Below, piece after piece: positions 7,549-16,129 of a stretch of 64,000 nucleotides of DNA (positions within the stretch are counted from its first letter, which is position 1; each line of letters begins with the position of its first letter). This stretch comes from an uncultured Clostridia bacterium. Lineage in GTDB: Bacteria; Bacillota; Clostridia; TANB77; CAG-508. The translations under genes were made by a program, and so were the position numbers. The notes under the pieces were generated by a model. The model saw only the letters and a program-made list of their open reading frames with translations, had not been told where the DNA came from and did no database searches. Location: NCBI GenBank assembly GCA_934129745.1, contig CAKOWZ010000009.1, positions 10,985-74,984 on the forward strand, read 5' to 3'.

Positions 7549-7755
7549 AAAATTCTCCTTTCTGTGCCATCCATAAATGGTGTGGACTTATCAGATAAAT
7601 AAATTTTTAAGCATAATTGTGCTTAGTTATAAAATAAATTGGTCATTCCAATACTTATATTATACAGTAAACATAACATCTCGTAAGATTAATAATTTTA
7701 ATTTTTATTATTAGTTTTTCTTATTATTAAGAAATTAAAAATAGTTGTAGAAATC

Positions 7756-7784
7756 TTGATTTTTTTTCAGTTTTTCTATATAGT
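7756..7784 (+). promoter_or_regulatory. Candidate promoter for the Csx3-type locus
   Basis: TTGATT (7756-7761), 17-nt spacer, TATAGT (7779-7784), about 155 bp before the start codon. The leader also holds a 10-bp direct repeat AGTATATATT at 7851-7860 and 7899-7908, and ACATTA/TAATGT half-sites at 7862-7867 and 7887-7892, possible LysR targets. The rest of the gap 7549-7938 shows no gene. Confidence 0.4.
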
Positions 7785-7938
7785 GTAATTGTATTATTAA
7801 ATGGAAAGAGAACAAATGGTAAGTAGTAAAATGTTTGAATCCATTAGAAGAGTATATATTAACATTACTAAAGAATATTAAGATGCTAATGTAAAATAAG
7901 TATATATTTTATAAAAAATATATAGAGGGGGAAAGAAA

Positions 7939-9432
7939 ATGAAAATAGTTTTTTGTGGACCACCTCATTCAGGAAAAAGTGTATTTATTGCTAATTTAAT
8001 TGACAAATTACCTACAGATGACTATACAATAATTAGAGCATGTCCTGATGGTGAAGGAACCTGGAGTAATAATAAAAAACAAAATGAAACAAGTATTGTG
8101 AGAAAAAAGGGAAAATTCACAAAAAGTTTTATAGATGATGCTTGTCAGGCAATAGAAAATCAAACTAATAAAATTGTATTAGTAGATGTTGGTGGAGTAA
8201 TATCAAAAGAAAATGAACAAATTTTTCAACATTGTGATAGCTTTGTGGTTGTAAGTAATGATGAAGAAAAAAAGCAAGAATGGTTAAAATTTGGGCAAGG
8301 GCTTGGATTAGAATGTGTTGGCTGTTTAGATTCAAGCCTTGATGGACAAGAAGAAATATATTCAAGAAGTCCTTACTTTCAAGGTAAAATAGTAGGTTTA
8401 AAAAGAGGAGAAATTTTAGAAGATTCTCATGTAATAAAAGCTATTGTATCTGATATTATTCAAAAAAGCAAATATGCAGAAAAAACAGGAGAATTAAATA
8501 AAGATTTTAATGGAACAATAATTGATGACACAGAATTAGGTTTTGAACTTGGTTATGGGAAAGAAATATATACAGAAAATGGAACAACTATAAAAAAGGT
8601 AAGATGGCCAGAAAATGCACTACAAAAAATATATCAAGCTGTAAGTGAAAAAGTCAATTCAGGACAATCTGTAAGAGTAAATGGAATTAGAGCAAATTTT
8701 GTTTTATGTGCTATCTGTAAGGCTGCAAAACAGCAAGGAGCAAAAGATGTTAGTACGTATGATATAAGAACAAAATCATATATTCCAATAAAAGATTTAA
8801 CTAAGAAAAGAGGATTAAAACAATCAGAAGGATTATCATACAATCTTATTGAAAATAGAGATAATGTTTTTATGGATATTAATATAACAAAAGAAAAATA
8901 TTCTTTGGAAGATTATCAGAAATGTGTTTTACCTCAAATTAAAGAGGAAAAAAATCTTTACTTATCTGGAAAGATTCCATTATTTTTATTAGCATCAATA
9001 AGTAGTAGTTATGATTCAAATAAAGTATTTACTTTTCAACCAGGAAAAGGATTTACTTGTATATCATCAACTGATAAAAAAGAATTGGGAACAATTGTTG
9101 ATGGGGTAGATGGGATAAATATTAATCAATATTTTGAGGATAAAAAATATAAGGGCAAAACCAATTTACCTATTGTTATAGAAAAACAGGGTATATTTTC
9201 AAAAATTAAAGGATGGTTTGCAAATTTTAAAGAAACTAGAGAAAAAGCAAAATATTTGGATGATACAATAAAATCAAGTATAGTAACACAAGCAGAGGGA
9301 ACTTCACATATAAAAAATGCATTTCAAGAGGAATTACAAAAGGGAGTTCCAGACAAATCACAATCATTGGGACAAACTCAATTGCCAAATATTAGAGATA
9401 AAGAAATATCTAAGTATGATATCGGAGGATAA
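7939..9432 (+). CDS. csx3: Csx3-AAA-type protein: P-loop ATPase fused to duplicated Csx3-like domains
   Basis: Codes for 497 residues behind GAGGGGGAAAG. Residues 1-175 form a P-loop ATPase: Walker A GPPHSGKS (7-14), the hallmark RACPDGEGTWS (33-43), a K-rich RKKGKF element, and Walker-B-like LVDVGGVIS followed by EN (81-92). This order is what I know from the ATPase half of Csx3-AAA fusion proteins. Residues about 218-290 and 305-380 look like two Csx3-like folds; the second has YLSGKIPLFLLASI and FQPGKGFTCIS, parallel to SGRGP and the final strand of Csx3. A low-complexity tail (420-497) ends the chain. Csx3/Crn3 is a ring nuclease that degrades cyclic tetra-adenylate in type III CRISPR immunity. 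Here the usual histidines in the second domain are not evident, so sensing rather than cleavage is possible. lysR follows 3 bp later. Confidence 0.75.
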   Translation: MKIVFCGPPHSGKSVFIANLIDKLPTDDYTIIRACPDGEGTWSNNKKQNETSIVRKKGKFTKSFIDDACQAIENQTNKIVLVDVGGVISKENEQIFQHCDSFVVVSNDEEKKQEWLKFGQGLGLECVGCLDSSLDGQEEIYSRSPYFQGKIVGLKRGEILEDSHVIKAIVSDIIQKSKYAEKTGELNKDFNGTIIDDTELGFELGYGKEIYTENGTTIKKVRWPENALQKIYQAVSEKVNSGQSVRVNGIRANFVLCAICKAAKQQGAKDVSTYDIRTKSYIPIKDLTKKRGLKQSEGLSYNLIENRDNVFMDINITKEKYSLEDYQKCVLPQIKEEKNLYLSGKIPLFLLASISSSYDSNKVFTFQPGKGFTCISSTDKKELGTIVDGVDGININQYFEDKKYKGKTNLPIVIEKQGIFSKIKGWFANFKETREKAKYLDDTIKSSIVTQAEGTSHIKNAFQEELQKGVPDKSQSLGQTQLPNIRDKEISKYDIGG

Positions 9433-9435
9433 TAT

Positions 9436-10329
9436 ATGAATACAGATTTAGAATTATATAGAGTATTTTGTGAAGTTGTTAAATATAAAAATATATCAAA
9501 AACTGCTGAAAGTATGTATATTTCGCAATCAGCAATAACACAGTCTATACAAAAACTTGAAACAATGTTAGGTGGTAAAGTTTTTTATAGAAATAAAAAT
9601 GGAGTTGAATTAACAGAAGAAGGTAAAAATTTATATGAGTATATAAAAGATAGTATTGAAACTATGAATAATGCAGAAAATATATTTTCAAAGTATATTA
9701 CTTTAGAAAAGGGAAAAATAAGAATAGGTGGGGGAAACTCATTGATATCATCTTTAATATTTGAACCTTTTTTAACATTTATAAAAAAGTATCCTGATAT
9801 TGATATTTCTATAGGTAGTGGAATAACAGATACTTTAATGCAAAAATTAGCAAATGGAGAGTTAGATATAGTAGTATTAAATTTGCCTTATAAGAATAAA
9901 AAATATTCAAATATTGAAATTACACCATTAAAAAATTCTAACTTTAGCTTTTTTGCAAGTAAACAATATTTAAAAGAACATCCAATCAAAAATTTAAAAG
10001 AAATAGAAGATCATACATTAATACTACCTAAAGCCCCATCAGCTAAAAAGAAAATATTAGATGAGTACTGTACTAAAGAAAATATAGAATTAACTGCAAA
10101 TTATGAAGTTTCAAGTTCTTCAATAATGAAAAGGTTAGTTTTAAACAATATAGGAATAGGATTTACGAATACAGAAAATATAAAGGATATTCATGATGAT
10201 ATAAAAATAATAAATACAATAGAAATTGGAGAAACTAAAGAAGGAATTGCAACCTTGAAGAAAACTATGTCAAATAAAGCGACAATTGAATTAGTGAAAG
10301 AAATAAAACAGTATTATAAGCAAAACTAA
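9436..10329 (+). CDS. LysR-family transcriptional regulator
   Basis: Codes for 297 residues. An N-terminal winged helix (ELYRVFCEVVKYKNISKTAE, then SQSAITQSIQKLE, residues about 5-45, and GVELTEEGK) is followed by the periplasmic-binding-like effector domain (GKIRIGGGNSL; SIGSGIT; GELDIVVLNLPY). It starts 3 bp after the Csx3-AAA gene, whose last codons carry its binding site (ATCGGAGGATAATAT), so the two are translationally linked. LysR proteins usually autoregulate and respond to a small ligand. That raises the possibility that this locus answers a metabolite rather than a CRISPR signal. Confidence 0.85.
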   Translation: MNTDLELYRVFCEVVKYKNISKTAESMYISQSAITQSIQKLETMLGGKVFYRNKNGVELTEEGKNLYEYIKDSIETMNNAENIFSKYITLEKGKIRIGGGNSLISSLIFEPFLTFIKKYPDIDISIGSGITDTLMQKLANGELDIVVLNLPYKNKKYSNIEITPLKNSNFSFFASKQYLKEHPIKNLKEIEDHTLILPKAPSAKKKILDEYCTKENIELTANYEVSSSSIMKRLVLNNIGIGFTNTENIKDIHDDIKIINTIEIGETKEGIATLKKTMSNKATIELVKEIKQYYKQN

Positions 10330-10415
10330 TATTCAAAATTATAATTATTAATTTTACTTTTTTGAAAAATTATTCTATAATTTATTCAGTTGCTTGAATA
10401 AGGAAAGGATGAAAA

Positions 10416-10895
10416 ATGATACAATCATACCAAAAAGTATTAGAAATGGAATCTGTTGCAACATTGAAACTAGAGCAGGATAGAAAAGCTTTAGAGAAAA
10501 TCAGAAAGATTCTATATCAAGAAAAAAGTTTTATAATTGATAAATTGATAACATACTTAAAACGAGAATTAAATATAGACTATTATAAATATAAACTAAT
10601 TGATATAGATGATAATATTGCTGATATTCTTGTTAAAAAAGATAGCCAAATATTCAAAGACAATATTGATGGAAAAGAATATTTGAACTTTAATGCAGAA
10701 GAATTAATTGATAGAAGAATGTTTGATAATGAAGATGAAATAATTATAATAGACTTGAACTTTGATGAAAATTTACTTAATTTAGGATATTTATGTGATT
10801 CTTTAAGTTATAATTTCTTATCATATTCTGATGTAATAAAGGATAAGCTTTCTACATTTGTTAATTATGTTATAAATAAAAATATTTATAAATAA
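10416..10895 (+). CDS. Hypothetical protein inside the Csx3 locus
   Basis: Codes for 159 residues behind AAGGAAAGGATG, unrecognised. Residues 1-55 are a long charged helix, probably coiled coil (SVATLKLEQDRKALEKIRKIL), followed by an alpha-beta part rich in D and N (IDIDDNIADILVKKD; DEIIIIDLNFDENLL). No membrane segment, cysteine cluster or known motif is visible. It lies between lysR and the second Csx3-like gene in the same orientation, with 86 bp and 52 bp gaps, so a shared transcript is plausible but the short gaps also contain hairpin sequence. Confidence 0.55.
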   Translation: MIQSYQKVLEMESVATLKLEQDRKALEKIRKILYQEKSFIIDKLITYLKRELNIDYYKYKLIDIDDNIADILVKKDSQIFKDNIDGKEYLNFNAEELIDRRMFDNEDEIIIIDLNFDENLLNLGYLCDSLSYNFLSYSDVIKDKLSTFVNYVINKNIYK

Positions 10896-10906
10896 TAATG
10901 AGGGTA

Positions 10907-10930
10907 CTGTCAAACCTTGAAAATTGACAG
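10907..10930 (+). promoter_or_regulatory. Hairpin just before the second Csx3-like gene
   Basis: CTGTCAA (10907-10913) pairs with TTGACAG (10924-10930); the binding site AGAAGG follows at once. It may modulate translation of the downstream gene. The TTGACA within it lacks a properly spaced -10 box, so I do not call a promoter. Confidence 0.35.
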
Positions 10931-10947
10931 AGAAAGAAGGTATTATT

Positions 10948-12012
10948 ATGAAATTTTATGTACCATTAGTTTATGACAGAGAAGATAATATGGGAACAGT
11001 TTATTTTCAAGAAGGAAGTAAATTATACACAGAAGAAGAAAAAAAAACATTAGAGCAAAAAGGAGCGAAAATAGAAAAGTGGGAAGAAGTCGAATGCGAT
11101 GAGAAAAAATTAAAAGATAATTCTAAAGTATATGTTATAACAAAAGGTATTAATGGTATCGGATATGGTGGAACATATGTATATGATCATACATTACGTT
11201 CAAAAGAAGAAATGGAAGAAATACTTAAAGAATATGACAGCAAACCTCATCCAGGTGATGGTTTAGAACCATGGGAGTATGAATCTCCACTATATTTAGA
11301 AAAAAATACAATTGATATTGCTGAATTAGGTGCATCAATTGGAATGGAGGCAAAAGAACAAACATTGCCTAATGGAAAAGTGGTAAAATCTTTAGTATGG
11401 GATCAAGAAAATTTATTAAAGGCTGTAAATGCTGTAAAACATTTATCAGAAGAAGGAAAACCAGTTAGAATTACTGGTGCTGCTCCTGCTTGGCTTGTAT
11501 CAGCATTAACACATACAGTTCATCCTTGTCCAGTTGGTGTATATATGCCACAAATTGGAAAAGATGTTGATATACCTCAATTAGCACATGGAGAGCAAAA
11601 TCCAGAAGGTGAAGTTGTATTTAAAACTACAGAAAAAGGAGATGCAATTTTAGTTGAATATAATATGGATTTACCAGAGGGAATTACAACTTATGATGAA
11701 GGAAATTTATCAAAGGTTGTAGTACCAGAAATAGCACAAGGAAAAGCTGTTTATCTTTCTGGTAGAGGACCAAATTATTTAACAGTTGCAATAGCAGAGG
11801 CTTATGCACATACAAATAGCAGTGTTTCATTATTTCAACCAGGTGTAGGATATACCTGTTCAATTACTCATAGTAGAGCAAAAAGGTTAGGAGATTTAAC
11901 TAAAGACCCATTAGGAAAAGAAGAAGTGAAAGAACAATTAGTTGCATCAAAAGAAAATCCAACACAAGAACAATCTCAAGAAAGAGAAGTTGAATCAAGA
12001 GAAAGATCATAA
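10948..12012 (+). CDS. csx3: Protein with two Csx3-like domains and a novel N-terminal region
   Basis: ATG 10948 follows AGAAGG by 7 nt; an upstream in-frame TTG (10924) lies inside a hairpin. Of 354 residues, 1-115 form an unrecognised domain (YVPLVYDREDNMGTVYF; VYVITKGINGIGYGGTYVYD). Residues about 145-215 form a first Csx3-like fold (VRITGAAPAWLVSALTH, VGVYMP). Residues 225-310 form a second, with the Csx3 signature VYLSGRGPNYLTVAIAEAYAH and FQPGVGYTCSITH. Canonical Csx3 has a YDPRLG-type turn; here it is FQPGVG, so the acidic residue is replaced by Gln, while His 288 and His 308 remain. The C-terminus is a Q/E/S tail. It is a paralogue of the protein at 7939 without the ATPase half. Possible cyclic oligoadenylate or RNA-binding activity is inference. 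Confidence 0.75.
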   Translation: MKFYVPLVYDREDNMGTVYFQEGSKLYTEEEKKTLEQKGAKIEKWEEVECDEKKLKDNSKVYVITKGINGIGYGGTYVYDHTLRSKEEMEEILKEYDSKPHPGDGLEPWEYESPLYLEKNTIDIAELGASIGMEAKEQTLPNGKVVKSLVWDQENLLKAVNAVKHLSEEGKPVRITGAAPAWLVSALTHTVHPCPVGVYMPQIGKDVDIPQLAHGEQNPEGEVVFKTTEKGDAILVEYNMDLPEGITTYDEGNLSKVVVPEIAQGKAVYLSGRGPNYLTVAIAEAYAHTNSSVSLFQPGVGYTCSITHSRAKRLGDLTKDPLGKEEVKEQLVASKENPTQEQSQEREVESRERS

Positions 12013-12020
12013 TTAGATTA

Positions 12021-12060
12021 AAAAAATAGGCATACTTTAAATGAGTGTGTCTATTTTTTT
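12021..12060 (+). terminator. Terminator closing the Csx3 locus
   Basis: AAAAAATAGGCATACT (12021-12036) pairs with AGTGTGTCTATTTTTT (12044-12059) with G-U pairs, ending in a T-run; it lies 9 bp after the stop. Confidence 0.8.
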
Positions 12061-12266
12061 GTAATAAATCACTTATATTAAATTTAACATTAATCAATGA
12101 AATTACCCTGTACAATATAAAACCTCTCTTGTAAAAAATAAAAGGTTATGTTACTATATAAATATCATATCAGTTAAAAAATAAACATAAATAGTGTTTA
12201 TATATAAGCATAGATAAATCAAAACTGAAATGATAAAAATTATAAAAAAGAAAAGGAATGATGAAT

Positions 12267-12920
12267 ATGGAACAAAAACAATACAAATTAATTCCTAATA
12301 CATTTTTTTGGATGTTTTTAGGATTACTTGGGACAGCTATAATTTCTGTTATATCATACAAAACAGATTTAGTTGTGGATTTGCTAGAAGAGGGAATGTT
12401 TAGAACATTAATGGTAGTTGAGTTATTAGTAGTAATTGTATTTTCACTATTATTTAGAAAATTGCCAACATTAGTAGTTACAATTTTATATTTTGTTTAT
12501 GCAATGATAAATGGAATAACTTTGTCAGTAATATTTTATGCATTTGAACTTAATTCAATAATTATAGTATTTTGTGGAGCTGCAGCATTATTTGCAATAT
12601 TAGGATTTTATGGATATAAAACAAATGCTGATGTTAGTAGATGGCAACCAATATTAACTACAACTCTTATTATAGGTGTGATAGTTTCTATTATTAATTT
12701 ATTTATTGGAAATACTGTTCTTGATTTAATATTAGACTGGGCTATTTTAATACTAATGTCTGGGGTAACAATCTATGATATGAATAAATTACAAAGATTA
12801 TCTAGTGAAATTGATATTGATTCAAATAAAGCTCATATTTATTGTGCAATGGATTTATATTTAGATTTTATTAATATATTCCTTAGAATATTATCTTTAT
12901 TTGGAAAAAGAAAAGATTAA
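12267..12920 (+). CDS. Bax inhibitor-1/YccA-family membrane protein
   Basis: Three in-frame ATGs (12258, 12261, 12267) follow AAAAGGA (12251-12257); 12267 has the best spacing, giving 217 residues. There are seven hydrophobic helices, and near the C-terminus the family hallmark MDLYLDFINIFLRILSLFG. BI-1 proteins act as proton-sensitive calcium leaks or interact with membrane proteases such as FtsH (known for YccA); the role in this organism is not known. The gene stands alone between two terminators and converges with the gene at 13094. Confidence 0.85.
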   Translation: MEQKQYKLIPNTFFWMFLGLLGTAIISVISYKTDLVVDLLEEGMFRTLMVVELLVVIVFSLLFRKLPTLVVTILYFVYAMINGITLSVIFYAFELNSIIIVFCGAAALFAILGFYGYKTNADVSRWQPILTTTLIIGVIVSIINLFIGNTVLDLILDWAILILMSGVTIYDMNKLQRLSSEIDIDSNKAHIYCAMDLYLDFINIFLRILSLFGKRKD

Positions 12921-13026
12921 TATATAATATTGCTTGTAAACAGGAAAATTAAAGTAAATAAAAATTATTTACCAAAAATAAAAAATTAACAAAAACTGTT
13001 TATAAAAAATAATAAAAATTATTTAT

Positions 13027-13087
13027 AAAAAGAACATGTTTTAGCTTGTAATTCAAATGAGATTATAAGTTAAATATGTTCTTTTTA
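13027..13087. terminator. Bidirectional terminator between convergent genes
   Basis: AAAAAGAACAT (from 13027) pairs with ATGTTCTTTTT (to 13086) around an imperfectly paired stem that includes TTAGCTTGTAAT and ATTATAAGTTAA. The A-run and T-run allow use in both directions. Confidence 0.65.
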
Positions 13088-13093
13088 TATATT

Positions 13094-13765
13094 TTACAAT
13101 ACTATTTTATTTATGACTTCTCCTTGTTTTTTATAAATTGAATTAGAACTAATTACACCTCTAACAGAAGATAATGGGTAAATATTTGAATTTCTTCCAA
13201 TAACACTTCCAGGATTTAGAACTGAACCACATCCAATTTCAACATTATCACCAATCATAGCACCGAATTTTTTTAATCCTGTTTCTATTTTTGAATCTCC
13301 ATTTTTTACAAAAACTAATTGTTTATCAGATTTTACATTTGATGTAATTGAACCAGCACCCATGTGTGATTTATATCCTAAAATAGAATCACCAACATAA
13401 TTATAATGTGGAACTTGAACATTATTAAATAAAATAACATTTTTTAATTCTGTAGAATTTCCTACAACACAATTGTCTCCAACAATTGCATTTCCTCTAA
13501 TAAAAGCACAATGACGTATTTCTGTATTATTTCCAATAATTGTTGGACCTGAAACAAATGCAGTAGGTGCTATTTTTGCAGTTTTGGAAATCCAGATATT
13601 TTCTCCAATTTTGTTATATTCATTTAAATCTAATGAATTACCAAGTTCAATTATAAAATCTTTTATTTTGGGCAAGACTTCCCAAGGATATGTACATCCT
13701 TCAAAAATTTTTTTCGCATTTGTTTGTGTTAAATCATATAGATTTGTAATTTGACATTCTTTCAT
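13094..13765 (-). CDS. Left-handed beta-helix (GlmU-like) acyltransferase or nucleotidyltransferase
   Basis: Codes for 223 residues behind AAGGAAG. Residues 50-205 are hexapeptide repeats (IAPTAFVSGPTIIGNNTEIRH, AIVGDNCVVGN, MIGDNVEIGCGSVLNPGSVIG), the trimeric left-handed helix. The segment PHYNYVGDSILGYKSHMGAGSITSN is close to the acetyl-CoA and sugar-phosphate pocket region of GlmU. The nucleotidyltransferase half of GlmU is absent; the N-terminal 45 residues (YPWEVLPKIKDFI) form a short helical cap. Proteins of this shape are annotated as UDP-GlcNAc pyrophosphorylase-related in Clostridia, but acetyl transfer to glucosamine-1-phosphate is only a likely guess. Confidence 0.7.
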   Translation of the reverse strand: MKECQITNLYDLTQTNAKKIFEGCTYPWEVLPKIKDFIIELGNSLDLNEYNKIGENIWISKTAKIAPTAFVSGPTIIGNNTEIRHCAFIRGNAIVGDNCVVGNSTELKNVILFNNVQVPHYNYVGDSILGYKSHMGAGSITSNVKSDKQLVFVKNGDSKIETGLKKFGAMIGDNVEIGCGSVLNPGSVIGRNSNIYPLSSVRGVISSNSIYKKQGEVINKIVL

Positions 13766-13834
13766 GATTTTTCTTCCTTGTATAATATATTTAGGTTTTT
13801 AATAAGGTTTTACCTATAAACCTTTTGTATCATA

Positions 13835-13880
13835 ATTATATGTTTTATAATTATTTTTAAATGAGTATAAAACATATAAT
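13835..13880. repeat. Perfect 15-bp inverted repeat
   Basis: ATTATATGTTTTATA (13835-13849) pairs with TATAAAACATATAAT (13866-13880) between two minus-strand genes. It may end the transcript of the gene at 13924, although the U-tract on that strand is poor. Confidence 0.5.
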
Positions 13881-13923
13881 TTATTTTACTGGTATTTTTT
13901 AGTTATAATCTAATACAAAAAAA

Positions 13924-14829
13924 TTATTTAGTCAAGTATATATTTTCCAATGTTATTTTTTTTGTTGGTTTTGAATGTAGGGAAAGATTTTGATGTGTGG
14001 AATTAAAATTTTCTGGTTTTAGAGATTCTCTAAAACTTATTTTGGGAAACTTATTTTTTATAGAATTATTAAAATTAAGTTCTTTTTTTGAAATATCATT
14101 AGGATTTACATGTAGATTGTTAATAGCATCAGAATTTATATGTAGATTATCAAAATCATTTGAATTTATATGTGTATTTCCAAGATTACTTGAATCTATA
14201 ATACGTTGATTTGCTTGTTTTAATATTGTATGAAGATATTTAACAGAATTTTTTGATTTTAAATTATTTCTTATAAATCTATAATTATATTGTAGTTCAC
14301 GATAACCTTTAAGCATAGTTGTGGCAATATTAACTGCCATATTATTTATTTGATTTGGTAATATTTGCTCTTTAAAAATTTTGAGATTTTTAATTAATTT
14401 ATTGAAAATTGTTATTTTAGATAATTTAGATATTAATTTTTTTGACATAAAACTAATTGAAGTAAATATTGGTTTTATAAATTTACTTATTTTCATTATT
14501 ATAGGTGAAATAGGTTTTTTAGTTATAATACCTAATTTATATAATTGTAAATCTTTTTTATATAAAGCTTTTTGGTCAAGTTTATAAAATTTTCTACAAT
14601 TTATTTTTGGATTTTCAATCCATGATTTTGTGTTTGATTCATAAATAAAATTAATTTTTTGTTCTTGATGTCTTATTTTAGAGATTTTTTTATTAAGTTT
14701 CAGTTGTTGTTTTAAAAGATTTTTTTGCTTTAAAAATTGATGTAATGATATATTATTTATATCTTTTGTTTGTATCATTTGTAAGTTTAATTTTTCTAAT
14801 TTGTTATTTAGAATATTGATATTTGTCAT
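13924..14829 (-). CDS. Hypothetical basic protein with a 10-residue tandem repeat
   Basis: I start at 14829 (MTNINILNNK) because AAAGGAG sits 10 nt upstream; the frame could extend 20 codons further to 14889 but that part precedes the site. The 301-residue protein is very rich in K, N and I, with a long N-terminal helical region (LHQFLKQKNLLKQQLKLN), no clear membrane helix and no known motif. Residues around 217-246 contain three copies of a 10-residue unit [G/D/N]N[T/L]HxNxxxx (DNA 14092-14181). Such composition fits a structural, spore or surface-associated protein, but nothing identifies it. Confidence 0.6.
   Translation of the reverse strand: MTNINILNNKLEKLNLQMIQTKDINNISLHQFLKQKNLLKQQLKLNKKISKIRHQEQKINFIYESNTKSWIENPKINCRKFYKLDQKALYKKDLQLYKLGIITKKPISPIIMKISKFIKPIFTSISFMSKKLISKLSKITIFNKLIKNLKIFKEQILPNQINNMAVNIATTMLKGYRELQYNYRFIRNNLKSKNSVKYLHTILKQANQRIIDSSNLGNTHINSNDFDNLHINSDAINNLHVNPNDISKKELNFNNSIKNKFPKISFRESLKPENFNSTHQNLSLHSKPTKKITLENIYLTK
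14092..14181 (-). repeat. Three 30-bp in-frame tandem repeats
   Basis: Units 14092-14121, 14122-14151 and 14152-14181 encode NNLHVNPNDI, DNLHINSDAI and GNTHINSNDF. The copies are diverged but aligned without gaps, so copy number can vary without breaking the frame. Confidence 0.75.
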
Positions 14830-15117
14830 TAAAAATGAACTCCTTTCTATGATTAAATTGTTAGCAATAAAATAAATTGTTTTTATCATAATGAATTATT
14901 AAAATATTGTGTGAGCATGAGAAATATATAGAGATAAATTGATTTTATAAATATAAATAAAATATGTAGAACAAAACATATATGATAAAATTATTTGATT
15001 TAAAAGCTAGTTTATATGATACAACATTCTTTCTAATTTGTAAAGAAAAATCGTAAGACAGAATTCGACAAAAAGCGACACTGAAGCAAAATAACTCTGA
15101 TAATTATTAAAATTTGG

Positions 15118-15146
15118 TTGCATTTATTACAAAAAAATGATATATT
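15118..15146 (+). promoter_or_regulatory. Promoter of murB
   Basis: TTGCAT (15118-15123), 17-nt spacer, TATATT (15141-15146), 38 bp before the GTG start. The remainder of the gap 14830-15117 shows no gene or clear structure. Confidence 0.6.
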
Positions 15147-15184
15147 AACAAAAGAAAAAATCTATGAATATTAGGAGGATCTTA

Positions 15185-16129
15185 GTGAATAATTCGGAGA
15201 TTTATAGTTTATTAAAAAACAAAATTTTAGATGAAAATATTCTAAAAGAAGAGTCAATGAAAAAACATACATCATTTAAAATTGGTGGTAATGCTGATTT
15301 CTTTGTAAAAGCTAAAAGTGTAGAAGATGTAAAATTTGTAATTGATTTATGCAAAAAAAATGATATACCTTTAACTATAATTGGAAATGGAAGCAATATT
15401 TTAGTAAAAGATGAAGGAATAAGAGGTATTGTTTTAAAAATAGATATTGATAAATTTGAAATAAATGAAAAAATACCAGAAGAATTAAGAAAAAATAATA
15501 ATAGTGTGATAATTACTGTTGGAGCAGGTGTTTTACTTGGAAAGTTAGCATTTCAATTATTAAAAAAATCAATTTCAGGTTTTGAATTTGCATCAGGAAT
15601 TCCAGGAACAATTGGTGGAGCGGTAAGAATGAATGCTGGTGCATATGGCTCAGAATTTAAAGATATTGTAATTGAAACAATGTGTATGGATAATAATGGA
15701 AATATTATTAAATTAGATAATAAAAAACAAAAATTTGAATATAGAAAAAGTATATTTAAAGATAACAAATATATAATTTTAGAAACAAAACTTTTACTTG
15801 AAAAAGTAGATGACAATTCTAAAATAAAAGAAAAAATGGATGAATACAAAAAAAGTAGAATGGAAAAACAACCAATAGAATTTCCAAGTGCTGGAAGTAC
15901 ATTTAAAAGAGGAAGTGATTTTATAACAGCTAAATTAATTGATGAATGTGATTTAAAAGGATATTCAATTGGTGATGCACAGGTATCTGAAAAACATGCT
16001 GGATTTGTTATAAATAGAGGAAATGCAAGTTTTGAAGATGTATTCAAATTAATAAAATTTATCCAAAAAAATGTTAAAGAAAAATTTGGAAAAGATATAG
16101 AATTAGAAGTTGAAATTGTCGGAAATTAA
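15185..16129 (+). CDS. murB: UDP-N-acetylenolpyruvoylglucosamine reductase MurB
   Basis: GTG 15185 is the start because AGGAGG (15173-15178) lies 6 nt upstream; an in-frame ATG at 15164 lies before that site. The 314-residue flavoenzyme reduces enolpyruvyl-UDP-GlcNAc to UDP-MurNAc with NADPH. Visible motifs: FAD-binding KIGGNADFFV and IIGNGSNILV (about 30-72), the GIPGTIGGAVRMNAGAYG loop (about 143-160), and the C-terminal substrate domain FPSAGSTFKRG with the proton-donor Ser, followed by EKHAGFVIN, and a final Glu (ELEVEIVG). It is type II-like in length. yvcK follows; rapZ, normally between them, is absent. Confidence 0.95.
   Translation: MNNSEIYSLLKNKILDENILKEESMKKHTSFKIGGNADFFVKAKSVEDVKFVIDLCKKNDIPLTIIGNGSNILVKDEGIRGIVLKIDIDKFEINEKIPEELRKNNNSVIITVGAGVLLGKLAFQLLKKSISGFEFASGIPGTIGGAVRMNAGAYGSEFKDIVIETMCMDNNGNIIKLDNKKQKFEYRKSIFKDNKYIILETKLLLEKVDDNSKIKEKMDEYKKSRMEKQPIEFPSAGSTFKRGSDFITAKLIDECDLKGYSIGDAQVSEKHAGFVINRGNASFEDVFKLIKFIQKNVKEKFGKDIELEVEIVGN

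Noticed and set aside
7549..7938. Search for a CRISPR array beside the Csx3 locus
   Set aside because: No repeat-spacer pattern is visible; only one 10-bp direct repeat was found.
15164..15184. Upstream ATG for MurB
   Set aside because: The codons of this extension contain the AGGAGG binding site itself, so GTG 15185 is the start.
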